NCBI RefSeq assembly: GCF_020404765.1
Contig: NZ_JAIVEM010000165.1
Span: forward strand, 51,221-115,220
Reading direction: 5' to 3'
DNA: 64,000 nt
Source: Paenibacillus sp. BJ-4
GTDB taxonomy: Bacteria; Bacillota; Bacilli; Paenibacillales; Paenibacillaceae
The position numbers were made by a program, and so were the translations under genes. Of this stretch, positions 33,122 through 42,476 are shown in pieces. A model generated the notes under the pieces. It ran no database searches. It worked only from the letters and a program-made list of their open reading frames with translations, and was not told the origin of the DNA. Position 1 is the first letter of the stretch; every line of letters begins with the position of its first letter.

Positions 33122-33623
33122 GCCTGTAAAAGAAGAAGACTTACATGCTCTTTGGACGCTAAACTATAAAGAAGAAGCTCCAAAATGGAAGCAATGGGAT
33201 GCGCCTTATTACGAACATAGGGCGCTTTCCTGGGAGGATTATTTACAAGGTAAAGAAGATCGAGTCGAACAAGATGACTTTTGGCTTATTGAAGTGGAAG
33301 GTAAGATCATTGGATCAGTAAGCTACTATTGGGAGCATCGGCCTTCATATTGGCTTGAAATGGGCATTGGCATCTTTGATTCGCAGTATTGGAGCGGGGG
33401 GTATGGTACCAGGGCCTTGCGACTGTGGATTACGCATTTGTTCCAAACGTTACCTTTGGTAAGAGTGGGCTTTACAACCTGGTCAGGGAACCATCGGATG
33501 ATGAAGGTTGGAGAAAAGCTGGGCATGACCCTGGAGGCCCGACTTCGAAAGTGCAGATATTATAATGGACAGTATTATGATTCGATTCGAATGGGGCTTT
33601 TGCGGGAAGAGTGGGAACTGTAG
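33084..33623 (+). CDS. GNAT family N-acetyltransferase
   Basis: A 179-residue acetyltransferase of the RimJ/YdaF-like group. Typical features are the opening LTIRPVKEEDLHALWTL, KKWDAPYYEHR-like segment (KQWDAPYYEH), GIGIFDSQYWSGGYGTRAL which forms the acetyl-CoA pocket, and GFTTWSGNHRMMKVGEKLGM. The only possible start is GTG 33084, which has no ribosome site of its own because the upstream region was lost in a deletion that fused it to the truncated peptidase; translational coupling may serve. The natural acceptor is unknown. Confidence 0.8.
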   Translation: MFSIYTDKDLTIRPVKEEDLHALWTLNYKEEAPKWKQWDAPYYEHRALSWEDYLQGKEDRVEQDDFWLIEVEGKIIGSVSYYWEHRPSYWLEMGIGIFDSQYWSGGYGTRALRLWITHLFQTLPLVRVGFTTWSGNHRMMKVGEKLGMTLEARLRKCRYYNGQYYDSIRMGLLREEWEL

Positions 33624-33653
33624 GCGTTCTGACAAAAATATCTTTCCAAGCAT

Positions 33654-33693
33654 AAAAAGATGACTTCTGAATTTGATCAGGAGTCATCTTTTT
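33654..33693. terminator. Bidirectional terminator
   Basis: AAAAAGATGACTTCTGA-ATTT-GATCAGGAGTCATCTTTTT, a long stem with a short loop, between the GNAT gene and the convergent ABC permease. Confidence 0.85.
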
Positions 33694-33735
33694 ATTCCCA
33701 CTGCTATCTTGGACTTTCTAATATTTACGGTAAAT

Positions 33736-36276
33736 CTACTCTGACTCCCGAAGCTGCTCTACAATACTTTGTTTGTTGTTCAATGAGTAAACCACTAATG
33801 GAATAAATATCCCAAGCAATAACAGTAAAGGCAATAAGACTAGAAGTGGCCAGATTATAAAGTGATAGCTCAAAAACCATATCATACTGCTTAGGGGTTT
33901 CACAATTGAAATAGAGAATATGATCCCTAACAAAATGGAGAATAGGGCGGTGCCGAGAACATAATATAGCCCTTCATAGATCAGCATACCCCGCAATTGC
34001 TTTTTGGTCATGCCGATACTTTGCAGCATGGCAAACTCCTGACGCCGTGTCAATATACTCGTCAGAATTGCGTTTACAAAGTTGAGGATACCAATTAGGC
34101 CGATAATCAGACTGAGCGTGCCACCGATCATCATGATGGTGTTTTGCATACCGGAAAACTCATTCATTGAAGTGAATTTGGATGTGTAGTTCATTACCGG
34201 CTCTGTAGTTTCGGTGTAACTTTTTAAAAAGCTCTCCATGGCCTCTTCCTGATCAGGGGATACATTAAAGGCGTAGCTCATCACAGCAGGCTGCTCCGCA
34301 AGCGGCTTGTAAATATTCGCCGGAAGATAGAAGTTATACTTACTTGAACGGCGATCAGAATTGGTACTATATTTAATTGCAACATGACCAAGCACTGTGA
34401 ATGCATGCGTAGTATACTTTTTATCCAGCGGAGCTTCTGCTACTCCGATATAACTGTGAAGCGTGACCTTTTCACCCACCTTATACAGAGCTTCTTCCAT
34501 ATAGGGGATGTCATGGTCATCTAAATCTACCCCTTCCAATATATACTTACCGGAAGCCAGCTTTTCAAAATCAAGCTCACCGTCTAGTAATCGCAACCGG
34601 TGCAGTGGTAAATCTTCCAGCCCATATACTGCCGCAATGAAGTTGCCGCGAGAATCAGTCTCATCGTCCTCATTGGTGTATTTTCCATTCTCGACAGTAA
34701 GCACTAATCTGCCGCCGTACAAGCAACCGCCCTCTTCAAAGCCGGGCTGTGTCTGTACAGCCTGAATAAAACTCTCGGAGGTCTCATTTTTAGGGCCGCT
34801 AAAATAGGGACTATGAAAATATTCAGCATGAGCAATGAGAAAGTCAGTGTCATTGAATTTGGATACAAACTTATCCATATCAATGCTCTGAGACAGGGTG
34901 AACGCCGTGTTAAGAAGTACAAGGCTTAACGAAAGACTGATGACTACCAACACGGTACGCTTTGTATTGCGCCCCAAGTTGGAGCGAGCCATGTGGATCA
35001 TTTTAGCGCCTTCAGTGGATTTTTTCAGCTTACGGCCGCCCTTGGTATTACCGTCTGTGTATCTTACTGCCTCAACTGGCGAAACAGCTGCCGCAATTCT
35101 GCCTGGCTTGAAAGTGCTGATCATTACGGTAATGAGCGCGAACAAAGCCGATCCTATAAAAATCCATGGGTTGGGAGATACCGATACCTCGGTACCAGCA
35201 AAAGTAGTGTGGTTTATAAGAAGTGGTATAAGTGCTTTACCGACAAAAAAACCTGCTATTAACCCAAACGGGATTCCTATCCCTGAAAGAACTAACGCCT
35301 GTCTGCGAATGATCCGGCGGATCTGCTTGCCGCTTGTGCCGATCGTCTTTAAAAGACCATAAAAACGAATATCTCGCATCACTGATATTTGGAAAATATT
35401 ATATATAATCAAATAACCGGTAAACATGATCAGCAACAGGGCAGAAGTTAACGCTATGATTGTCTCTGTATCCACACTAAAATTGGTCGAGATGTATGAC
35501 CAATTTACATTATTCGCGATATAGTTCGGTGCTTCTTCGTCAAGCGAATACCCGCTTTCGGTAATCACTTTACTGAGCTTTCCCCGCAAATCAAGGCTAT
35601 TGTCGAACATCATATATGCACTAATGGTTCCTGTATAGAAATGATCTTTTTTATAGGTGCTTTGTAATTCCTTTGCATGAGCATCGACATAGGATCTGGA
35701 GGCGAATATTTGTCCTGTGTTAAACACAGGATCGCTTTTCCACCAGCCGGAGAGGATAAAGTCACGCTGTACTTCTTTACCTCGTATGTCAAGCTTTAGC
35801 CTCAAAGGTGCTCCAACCTCCAGTGGAACACCCAATAGCTGCAACGTCTTGGAGTCTGCGATCACTTCATTTTCCGCCGCAGGCTTGTGCCCCTCTTTAA
35901 GCTCAATAAAACCAAGCTTCATCCCTACATCGTCGTAATACCAGAACTCCGTATGGCGTTTTAGGAATTTATCGTTCATAACTCCATCGCTTAATATGCG
36001 GTTATAAGCTATTTCCTTGATTAACGGATGATCCTTGACATGATTAAATTCGTCATCTGTTATATATTTAAGTACGGCATGTCCATCTCCACCGACCTGT
36101 CGCATGGTTGCCCGTTGTATGTTTTCAACAGCGCCAAGTCCCATGGTGTACAATGTTGTAAATAACAATGAAGTGAGAGCTATGGCAACAATGGCAAAGA
36201 GGTTACGGGCTTTGTTTACTTTGAAGCTCTTATCTGCCAGATTGCGGATCGCTTTTTTATTTCTAACCTGGATCAT
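33736..36276 (-). CDS. ABC transporter permease, MacB/FtsX type
   Basis: An 846-residue permease with two FtsX-like halves. The N-terminal hydrophobic helix (about 26-48) is followed by a large extracellular part (about 50-260), three helices, a second N-terminal-type helix near 435 with another extracellular part, and a final cluster of three helices (about 690-830; LLVLLPLLLLLGIFIPLVVYSL at the end). This is the layout of MacB-type or lipoprotein/antimicrobial peptide exporters, larger than BceB (about 650). With the upstream ATPase and two-component genes it is a resistance or envelope-stress module; substrate unknown. Confidence 0.85.
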   Translation of the reverse strand: MIQVRNKKAIRNLADKSFKVNKARNLFAIVAIALTSLLFTTLYTMGLGAVENIQRATMRQVGGDGHAVLKYITDDEFNHVKDHPLIKEIAYNRILSDGVMNDKFLKRHTEFWYYDDVGMKLGFIELKEGHKPAAENEVIADSKTLQLLGVPLEVGAPLRLKLDIRGKEVQRDFILSGWWKSDPVFNTGQIFASRSYVDAHAKELQSTYKKDHFYTGTISAYMMFDNSLDLRGKLSKVITESGYSLDEEAPNYIANNVNWSYISTNFSVDTETIIALTSALLLIMFTGYLIIYNIFQISVMRDIRFYGLLKTIGTSGKQIRRIIRRQALVLSGIGIPFGLIAGFFVGKALIPLLINHTTFAGTEVSVSPNPWIFIGSALFALITVMISTFKPGRIAAAVSPVEAVRYTDGNTKGGRKLKKSTEGAKMIHMARSNLGRNTKRTVLVVISLSLSLVLLNTAFTLSQSIDMDKFVSKFNDTDFLIAHAEYFHSPYFSGPKNETSESFIQAVQTQPGFEEGGCLYGGRLVLTVENGKYTNEDDETDSRGNFIAAVYGLEDLPLHRLRLLDGELDFEKLASGKYILEGVDLDDHDIPYMEEALYKVGEKVTLHSYIGVAEAPLDKKYTTHAFTVLGHVAIKYSTNSDRRSSKYNFYLPANIYKPLAEQPAVMSYAFNVSPDQEEAMESFLKSYTETTEPVMNYTSKFTSMNEFSGMQNTIMMIGGTLSLIIGLIGILNFVNAILTSILTRRQEFAMLQSIGMTKKQLRGMLIYEGLYYVLGTALFSILLGIIFSISIVKPLSSMIWFLSYHFIIWPLLVLLPLLLLLGIFIPLVVYSLNNKQSIVEQLRESE

Positions 36277-36950
36277 TTGTCTTCACCGCCGACCATTTTA
36301 CCGTCCTCAATTCGGATGATCCGGTCGGCCATCTGCGCAATTTCCTCGTTGTGCGTAATCATCACCATCGTTTGGCGGAACTGTTGACTGGACACTTTGA
36401 TTAGTCCCATCACATCCAGACTGGTTTTACTATCCAAGTTCCCGGTGGGTTCATCTGCTAAGACAATCGCGGGTTTCGCTGCTAGCGCTCTGGCAATGGC
36501 TACACGCTGCTGCTGGCCCCCCGAAAGATGGTTAGGCAGATTATTCAGCTTATGGTCAAGGCCCAAGGTATGTACAATTTTATCTATGTGGGTTTTGTCC
36601 GGTTCTTTCCCATCCAGTTCAATGGGAAGCACAATATTTTCGTAGACATTCAAGACAGGCACCAGATTGTAATGTTGAAAAACGAAGCCAATCTTTCGCC
36701 TGCGAAAAATAGTCAATTCTTCGTCTTTCAATGTGAAAATATCTTTGCCGTCAATCGTGACGCTTCCGCTTGTCGGACGATCAAGTCCACCCAGCATATG
36801 GAGAAGGGTAGATTTGCCGCTCCCGGACGTACCGACAATAGCTACAAATTCACCGCTTTCCACCTCCAGGTTTACACCGTCTAAAGCGTGGACAGCAGTA
36901 TCTCCGTTGCCGTAGTACTTTTTTAACTCCTGAGTTTTTAATAGAGCCAT
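36273..36950 (-). CDS. ABC transporter ATPase (LolD/BceA type)
   Basis: A 225-residue ATPase of the FtsX-partner subfamily. Walker A VGTSGSGKSTLL, LSGGQQQR signature and Walker B IVLADEPTGNLDS are complete. The start at 36950 (MALLKTQEL) is chosen because GGAGGAG precedes the ATG; 60 more upstream in-frame codons lie inside the kinase gene region and are not conserved. The end overlaps the permease start by four bases (ATGA). Forms the exporter with that permease. Confidence 0.93.
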   Translation of the reverse strand: MALLKTQELKKYYGNGDTAVHALDGVNLEVESGEFVAIVGTSGSGKSTLLHMLGGLDRPTSGSVTIDGKDIFTLKDEELTIFRRRKIGFVFQHYNLVPVLNVYENIVLPIELDGKEPDKTHIDKIVHTLGLDHKLNNLPNHLSGGQQQRVAIARALAAKPAIVLADEPTGNLDSKTSLDVMGLIKVSSQQFRQTMVMITHNEEIAQMADRIIRIEDGKMVGGEDK

Positions 36951-37056
36951 ACACTTTCTCCTCCATAAAAAAGTCTGTATTGTGGGGCCTTGCAATACAA
37001 ACTTTACCATATCAATCTTTCCAGAATCTTTCTGAAATCTAACAGCATTGAAAGAA

Positions 37057-37974
37057 CTACCTTTCCATGGGAAGAAAAATAGAGAAGATGGAGCCACGGC
37101 CGTAGCGTGAAAACACCTTGATATAACCACCCTCAGCCGCGAGGATCTCTCTTGCTAAAAACAGTCCAATCCCTACACCCTCCTGCGAGTTAACAGTGGG
37201 GGAGCGATAGAAGCGGGTAAAAATTTTACCTTGTTCTTCTTCTCCAATGCCTATGCCACTGTCGGTAATATCAATTCGGCAAAACAAATCATACGCGATC
37301 ACTTTTATGGTGATGCTCCCACCGGCTTCTGTATATTTCACAGCATTGTCCATAATATTGTAGACTGCTTCGGCCGTCCATTTCAGATCAAAGCAAGCAT
37401 GAATCGTTGTATTCTCCATAACAACAGAGATGCCTTTGACTTCCGCCTTCGGCATAATTTGCTCCCGTGCAGTGCACAGAAGCTTCTGAACAGGTTCCTG
37501 TCTTGGCGATACTGTGATGATCCCCGTTTCAAGCTGCGATGTTTTCAATAATGCCTGGATAAGAAAGTTAAGCTTTTCGGCCTGTGTGGAAAGGGCTTTT
37601 GCACAAATAGAACCATCCTCCGGCAGTTCGTATTCACTAAGCAGTTGGGAATAGAGTAGGATATTAGCAATAGGCGTTTTCGTTTGATGCGAAATGTCGG
37701 AAATCAGCTCGTTTATTTTATTCTTTTCTGCCAGCAAATTCTTCGAGGAAACGGAACAAATAGAAAGAAATTGCGCAAGCTTGGTCTCTACAGCAGATAA
37801 AACGGATTCGTCAAAAACACGCTCCGAAAAGTTGCCATCTATTGCAGCATCAATCATGTCCTCAATAGTTTTCATGGTTTTATACATGTTTTTACGATAT
37901 AGAATGATTACAGCCGTTGCGGTAAATAGAGCAGTAACAGTAATTCCAATACACATATAAAGGAGTGTTGTCAT
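37057..37974 (-). CDS. Sensor histidine kinase
   Basis: A 305-residue kinase with one N-terminal membrane helix (about residues 4-26), a short linker, a dimerisation/phosphoacceptor helix with ISDISHQTKTPIANILL (His about 95), and a complete ATPase domain (NIMDNAVKYTEAGG, DSGIGIGEEEQ, GVGIGLFLAREI). There is no extracellular sensor domain, which is typical of kinases that use their ABC transporter for sensing in Bacillales. The start lies two bases after the response-regulator stop. Confidence 0.92.
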   Translation of the reverse strand: MTTLLYMCIGITVTALFTATAVIILYRKNMYKTMKTIEDMIDAAIDGNFSERVFDESVLSAVETKLAQFLSICSVSSKNLLAEKNKINELISDISHQTKTPIANILLYSQLLSEYELPEDGSICAKALSTQAEKLNFLIQALLKTSQLETGIITVSPRQEPVQKLLCTAREQIMPKAEVKGISVVMENTTIHACFDLKWTAEAVYNIMDNAVKYTEAGGSITIKVIAYDLFCRIDITDSGIGIGEEEQGKIFTRFYRSPTVNSQEGVGIGLFLAREILAAEGGYIKVFSRYGRGSIFSIFLPMER

Positions 37975-37975
37975 C

Positions 37976-38653
37976 TTATTTCATCGCCCATGTGTAACCA
38001 ATACCATAAACCGTTCTTATGTATTGGGGAGAGGAAGGGTGATCCTCCAGCTTGTCTCGCAGCCTTTTTATCGTAACGGACAAGGCGTTTTCACCTACAT
38101 ACTCAGCCCCGTCAGTCCAGATGCTGTCTATCAAATGATCGCGCGAAACGGTATTTCCTCGATTGTTGATTAGGATGCGCAACAATTTTTGCTCAGTTTT
38201 ACTTAGTTCAATGGGTGTACCTTTCTTAATAAATTCCATCCTCTCGAATGAAAAGGTAAAATCGTCAAACTGAATGGAGTCTGCAAGTGAGTGTCTGAAT
38301 TTCTTAAGCTGAACGCCAACTCGTGCTCTTAGTACCATAAGACTGAAAGGCTTTGTAATATAGTCGTCTGCACCCAACTCGAAACCCGTTACAATGTCCG
38401 TCTCCATATCATGAGCAGTCAGAACAATGACTGGCAAATCTTTTGTTTTACGTATATCGGTTAAAAGATCGAGTCCGTTCCCATCTGGTAAATTAATATC
38501 AAGAATGACTAAATCAAAGGCAGTAACGTTCAACTGCTCTTTTGCAGCAGCAATGTCATTTGATTGCACAAATACGTTGTTAGGTTCTTTAAGGGCAAGG
38601 ACAATACCATTACTCAAGGCGATATCATCCTCGACGATTAATATGTAATTCAT
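37976..38653 (-). CDS. Response regulator, OmpR family
   Basis: A 225-residue regulator with a receiver (phospho-acceptor in DLVILDINLPDGNG, D51; VLTAHD; TKPFSL) and an OmpR-type winged-helix domain (about 130-225, ending in VYGIGYTWAMK). It leads the RR-HK-ATPase-permease operon and likely controls it, as in Bce/Psd-type modules. A GGAGG-type site lies 5' of the ATG. Confidence 0.95.
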   Translation of the reverse strand: MNYILIVEDDIALSNGIVLALKEPNNVFVQSNDIAAAKEQLNVTAFDLVILDINLPDGNGLDLLTDIRKTKDLPVIVLTAHDMETDIVTGFELGADDYITKPFSLMVLRARVGVQLKKFRHSLADSIQFDDFTFSFERMEFIKKGTPIELSKTEQKLLRILINNRGNTVSRDHLIDSIWTDGAEYVGENALSVTIKRLRDKLEDHPSSPQYIRTVYGIGYTWAMK

Positions 38654-38796
38654 TATTTGCCTCCTGTTTTTTTATACCCAAGTCATTGAATCCAAATTCT
38701 CTATTTCCATTTTACAGGGTATTGCTCTGAATTGCTCATTCGCTCTTCAGGTGCTTGCCATTACCTCTTTTACATGTTGCACTCATTCCAAAAAAA

Positions 38797-38824
38797 TTGA
38801 CAGAAACGATATCACTGATATAAT
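38797..38824 (+). promoter_or_regulatory. Promoter of the siderophore import operon
   Basis: TTGACA (38797-38802), 16 bp, TATAAT (38819-38824), a near-consensus sigma-A promoter with start near 38831. The Fur box covers the region just downstream. Confidence 0.8.
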
Positions 38825-38840
38825 TTATGCTAGTTGTTTT

Positions 38841-38859
38841 TGATAATGATTATCATTAT
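38841..38859 (+). promoter_or_regulatory. Fur box
   Basis: TGATAATGATTATCATTAT is an almost perfect copy of the classic Fur box (GATAATGATTATCATTATC core). It lies 17 bp after the -10 element, so iron-loaded Fur should block this operon. Confidence 0.88.
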
Positions 38860-38922
38860 TGAAGGGAGGACAGGGCCGAAGCTTGGTACAGGTTTATGGA
38901 GAACAGGCTCCCTTGGTAGAAC

Positions 38923-39759
38923 ATGAAATTACGTTATTTAATACTGGCTTTTCTGGTACTGGCTTTCGCCTCGGTTTTTATTGGTGTTCATGATGTAACT
39001 CCACTTGATTTGTTCCACTTAACCAACGATCAGGCGCAGGTACTCCTGATTAGCAGATTCCCACGATTGGGTGTGCTGATGGCTATTATGGTGTTTGGAG
39101 CGGCGGGATTCTGGACGAAGATGCTGACGGCTTTCGGATTTGCTCTAGGGGGAACACTGATTTTCATGAAAATACTGGATAAAATCCGTTTCAAGGACCC
39201 GGTATTTATCCCGCTTGTCGGTTTGATGTTTGGAGGCATTTTAAATTCGGTAACGACCTTTTTTGCTTACAAATACAATCTGATCCAGGGCATTTCTTCG
39301 TGGATGCAGGGGGATTTTTCTCTAATCATGAGTGGTCGCTACGAGATGCTATATCTTAGTGTTCCTTTGGTTGCGTTGGCGTACATATATGCGAATCGTT
39401 TTACAATTGCAGGCATGGGTGAGGATTTTGCGGCCAACTTGGGTGTACATTACAAGCGCACCGTCAATGTCGGTTTGGTGATCGTGGCTTTGGTTTCCTC
39501 TGTTGTCATCTTAACGGTCGGGACGATTCCCTTTTTGGGGCTGGTTGTACCCAATCTGGTCAGCATGTATATGGGGGATAATCTAAAAAAAAGTCTGGCC
39601 CATACAGCGATCTTGGGCGCCGTCTTTGTGCTGTTTTGCGATATTTTGGGACGGGTGATCATTTATCCGTATGAAATTTCTGTAGGGCTTACGGTTGGTG
39701 TGATCGGGAGCGCGTTGTTCTTGTATTTGCTGCTGAGGAGAAGGGCTTATGAATCCTAA
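38923..39759 (+). CDS. yclN: Siderophore ABC permease YclN-like with internal deletion
   Basis: A 278-residue FecCD-type permease. From memory, it follows B. subtilis YclN (about 316 residues, petrobactin importer) throughout except after residue 49 (LLISRFPRL), where roughly 38 residues of the conserved segment with GLIMQQ and NKFVSPTTAGT are absent; the reading frame resumes with GVLMAIMVFGA. A helix and a conserved loop are lost, so the protein is probably non-functional. The ending (DILGRVIIYPYEISVGL) is intact. The ribosome site is weak. Overlaps the next gene by 11 bp. Confidence 0.85.
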   Translation: MKLRYLILAFLVLAFASVFIGVHDVTPLDLFHLTNDQAQVLLISRFPRLGVLMAIMVFGAAGFWTKMLTAFGFALGGTLIFMKILDKIRFKDPVFIPLVGLMFGGILNSVTTFFAYKYNLIQGISSWMQGDFSLIMSGRYEMLYLSVPLVALAYIYANRFTIAGMGEDFAANLGVHYKRTVNVGLVIVALVSSVVILTVGTIPFLGLVVPNLVSMYMGDNLKKSLAHTAILGAVFVLFCDILGRVIIYPYEISVGLTVGVIGSALFLYLLLRRRAYES

Positions 39760-40698
39760 ATTAAAAATTGGCGTATTAGCTGCTGCCGCGCTTGTGTTGA
39801 TTGCTGCTTTCGTGTTTATAGATCTTCCGCATACCTGGCATTACGCGCTGCCACGACGATTGAAAAAGATCGCAGCCTTCATTCTGACAGGTGGCTCCAT
39901 TGCTTTTGCAACAGTTATTTTCCAGACGGTTACGAATAATAAGATTTTGACTCCAGGTATTATCGGACTGGATTCACTGTATATACTGATTCAGACGACG
40001 ATTATTTTTGCATTTGGTTCCGTCCCTTTCATTTCGACCAGCAAAGAATTGAACTTTTTGCTGTCGGTGGGGCTGATGGTGCTGTTCGCAGGACTGCTAT
40101 ACAAATTAATTTTCCGCAAAGGGGACGCGGGATTTATGTACTTTTGCTGATTGGTCTGGTGTTCGGCACGCTGTTTAACAGTTTATCTACCTTTATGGAG
40201 GTACTGATTGACCCCAACGAATTTGCGAAAGTTCAGGACAAAAGCTTTGCCAGCTTCAGTAATGTCAATACCGAGCTGCTGTGGCTATCTGTAGTGATTC
40301 TTGTGTTTGTATTCGCTTATGCGTGGAGGTTCATCAAGTATCTGGATGTGCTGTCGCTCGGACGGGAGCATGCGATTAACTTGGGGCTTCCATACGGTTT
40401 TATCATCAAAAGGTTGCTGGTTATTGTAGCCGTACTCATCTCCATTTCTACAGCGCTTGTCGGACCGATTACGTTTCTCGGATTAATTGTAGCGAATGTT
40501 GCCTATCAGGTGATGAAAACCTATCAACACCGTTATATCATTCCGTCCTCCATCTTGGTCAGCATCATCGCCCTGGCTGGCTGCCAACTACTGGCAGAAC
40601 GAGTTTTTGACCTATCGACAACGGTCAGCGTCATTATTAACTTTATCGGGGGGGTGTATTTCCTGTATCTTTTGCTGCGGGAGAATAAATCATGGTAG
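39749..40698 (+). pseudogene. yclO: Siderophore ABC permease YclO-like, frameshifted
   Basis: The first frame (39749-40150, 133 residues) carries the N-terminal half and ends in TGA after MYFC; the second frame (from 40144, 184 residues) continues the homologous sequence (MLIGLVFGTLFNSLSTFMEV). Together they make about 317 residues, the normal YclO length. The break is at TACTTTTGCTG (40137-40147): one extra base, for example a fifth T, restores the frame. Both parts keep the family's sequence, so the lesion is recent or a sequencing error. Confidence 0.85.
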
Positions 40699-41450
40699 AA
40701 GTCAAAAACGTATCCAAACGCTACGGGAATAAAAATGTGGTGGAACAGGTATCCGTCACCGTACCGAAAGGCACCATTACCTCCTTTATTGGGCCCAATG
40801 GCGCGGGGAAAAGCACATTGTTGTCGATGATCAGTCGCCTGACAGACAGTGATGAGGGGGAAATCCTCATTGATGGGCAGGCGGTGAGCATGACCAAAAG
40901 CGAGGAGCTGGCGCGCAAGATTTCTATTTTAAAACAGACGAATGATGTGAATATTCGCTTAACCGTGAAGGAACTGGTGAGCTTCGGCCGTTTTCCATAT
41001 TCCAAGGGCAGGCTGAACAGCGAGGATCGCAAAATGGTGGACCAGTCCTTGGCCTATATGGGGCTGGAGCATATGAAGGACAAGCATATTCATTTGCTTA
41101 GTGGTGGACAGCGGCAGCGAGCTTTTATTGCAATGATTCTGGCACAGGACACGGAATACATCCTGCTGGATGAACCGCTGAACAATCTGGATATGAAGCA
41201 TTCGGTTCAGATTATGAAGACGTTGCGCGGTTTGGTGGATGATCTCGGCAAAACGATTCTGGTCGTGTTGCATGACATTAATTTCGCCTCCTGCTATTCA
41301 GACTATATTGTAGGGATGAAGGATGGCAGGTTGCTAAAACAAGGAACGGCTGACGAGATGATTGATAGTCAGGTATTAAAGGATTTGTACGATATGGATA
41401 TTCCGATTCAACAGATCGATGACCATAAAATTTGCGTTTATTTCACTTAG
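40692..41450 (+). CDS. yclP: Siderophore ABC transporter ATPase (YclP-like)
   Basis: A 252-residue ATPase of the iron-siderophore group. Walker A IGPNGAGKSTLLSM (about 32-45), LSGGQRQRAFIAMILAQD and Walker B ILLDEPLNNLDM are intact; the C-terminus QQIDDHKICVYFT is like YclP. Length is the same as B. subtilis YclP (252, from memory). ATG 40692 overlaps the end of yclO by 7 bp. It would work with the two permeases only if they were intact. Confidence 0.92.
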   Translation: MVEVKNVSKRYGNKNVVEQVSVTVPKGTITSFIGPNGAGKSTLLSMISRLTDSDEGEILIDGQAVSMTKSEELARKISILKQTNDVNIRLTVKELVSFGRFPYSKGRLNSEDRKMVDQSLAYMGLEHMKDKHIHLLSGGQRQRAFIAMILAQDTEYILLDEPLNNLDMKHSVQIMKTLRGLVDDLGKTILVVLHDINFASCYSDYIVGMKDGRLLKQGTADEMIDSQVLKDLYDMDIPIQQIDDHKICVYFT

Positions 41451-41462
41451 GGGGAATGTTAA

Positions 41463-42443
41463 ATGAAGAAAAATATGATGTTTTTAACGCTAATGCTTGC
41501 ATTGGTACTGATTGTGTCGGCCTGTGGCACAGCAGCTCCGGCAACACCGGAAGCGACTGGAAACGGCTCCTCTGCTGCAACAACGGAATCCAAAACTATC
41601 TCGGTCAAACACGCACTGGATGAAAACCCGGTCCAAGTCAAAGTTAATCCAAAAAATGTCGTTGTCTTTGATTTTGGTTCATTGGATACGCTGGATAAGC
41701 TGGGTGTTGACGTTGCGGCAGTAGCGCAGCAGGATCTTCCTACGTATTTGAGCAAATATAAAGATTCCAAATATGCAAGCGCGGGCACGCTGTTTGAACC
41801 GGATTACGAGAAAATCAGTGATCTGTCTCCTGAACTCATCATCATCGGCGGCAGACAAGCTGATGCATATAAAGAGTTGAGCAAAATTGCACCGACCATT
41901 TCGATGGCTGTAGACACCAAGGATTATATCAATTCCTTTAAGAAAAACGTTGAAACACTAGGTCAAATCTTCAACAAAGAAGATGCTGCCAAGCAGGAAC
42001 TGGCTGCGATTGATAGCTCCATCAAGGCCGTACATGACAAGGCTGTAGCGAGCAAAGCTAAAGGACTGATCGTGCTGACGAATGAAGGAAGCCTGAGCGC
42101 ATATGGCTCACAATCCCGCTTCGGTATCATTCATGATGCTTTTGGCGTAACCCCTGTAGATCCTGGCATTAAAGTATCCACGCATGGACAAAAGGTTTCT
42201 TTTGAATATGTACAGCAAAAAAATCCGGATTATATTTTTGTCGTTGACCGTGGAGCTGTGGTGGTCGAAGAAGGCAAGGAACAGGTTACAGGCAAACAAA
42301 CCATTGAGAATGAACTGGTGAAGAAAACCAATGCATTTAAAAACGGTCATATTGTATACCTTGATCCTAACTACTGGTACCTGTCAGGTAATGGCCTGGA
42401 ATCTGTATCTGAAATGATCAAGGAAATGGATGCTGCATTGTAA
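41463..42443 (+). CDS. yclQ: Siderophore-binding lipoprotein (YclQ-like)
   Basis: A 326-residue extracellular binding protein. Signal peptide and lipobox VSAC (cysteine at about residue 20), then a T/A/S-rich linker and a substrate domain with PKNVVVFDFGSLDTLDKLGV, DLSPELIIIGGRQADAY, and the end YWYLSGNGLESVSEMI. Matches B. subtilis YclQ, which binds petrobactin. GGGGGAATG precedes the start. It is the fourth gene of the operon. Confidence 0.92.
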   Translation: MKKNMMFLTLMLALVLIVSACGTAAPATPEATGNGSSAATTESKTISVKHALDENPVQVKVNPKNVVVFDFGSLDTLDKLGVDVAAVAQQDLPTYLSKYKDSKYASAGTLFEPDYEKISDLSPELIIIGGRQADAYKELSKIAPTISMAVDTKDYINSFKKNVETLGQIFNKEDAAKQELAAIDSSIKAVHDKAVASKAKGLIVLTNEGSLSAYGSQSRFGIIHDAFGVTPVDPGIKVSTHGQKVSFEYVQQKNPDYIFVVDRGAVVVEEGKEQVTGKQTIENELVKKTNAFKNGHIVYLDPNYWYLSGNGLESVSEMIKEMDAAL

Positions 42444-42476
42444 TGAATACATTCACATCATGGAGGACTGTGTAGG

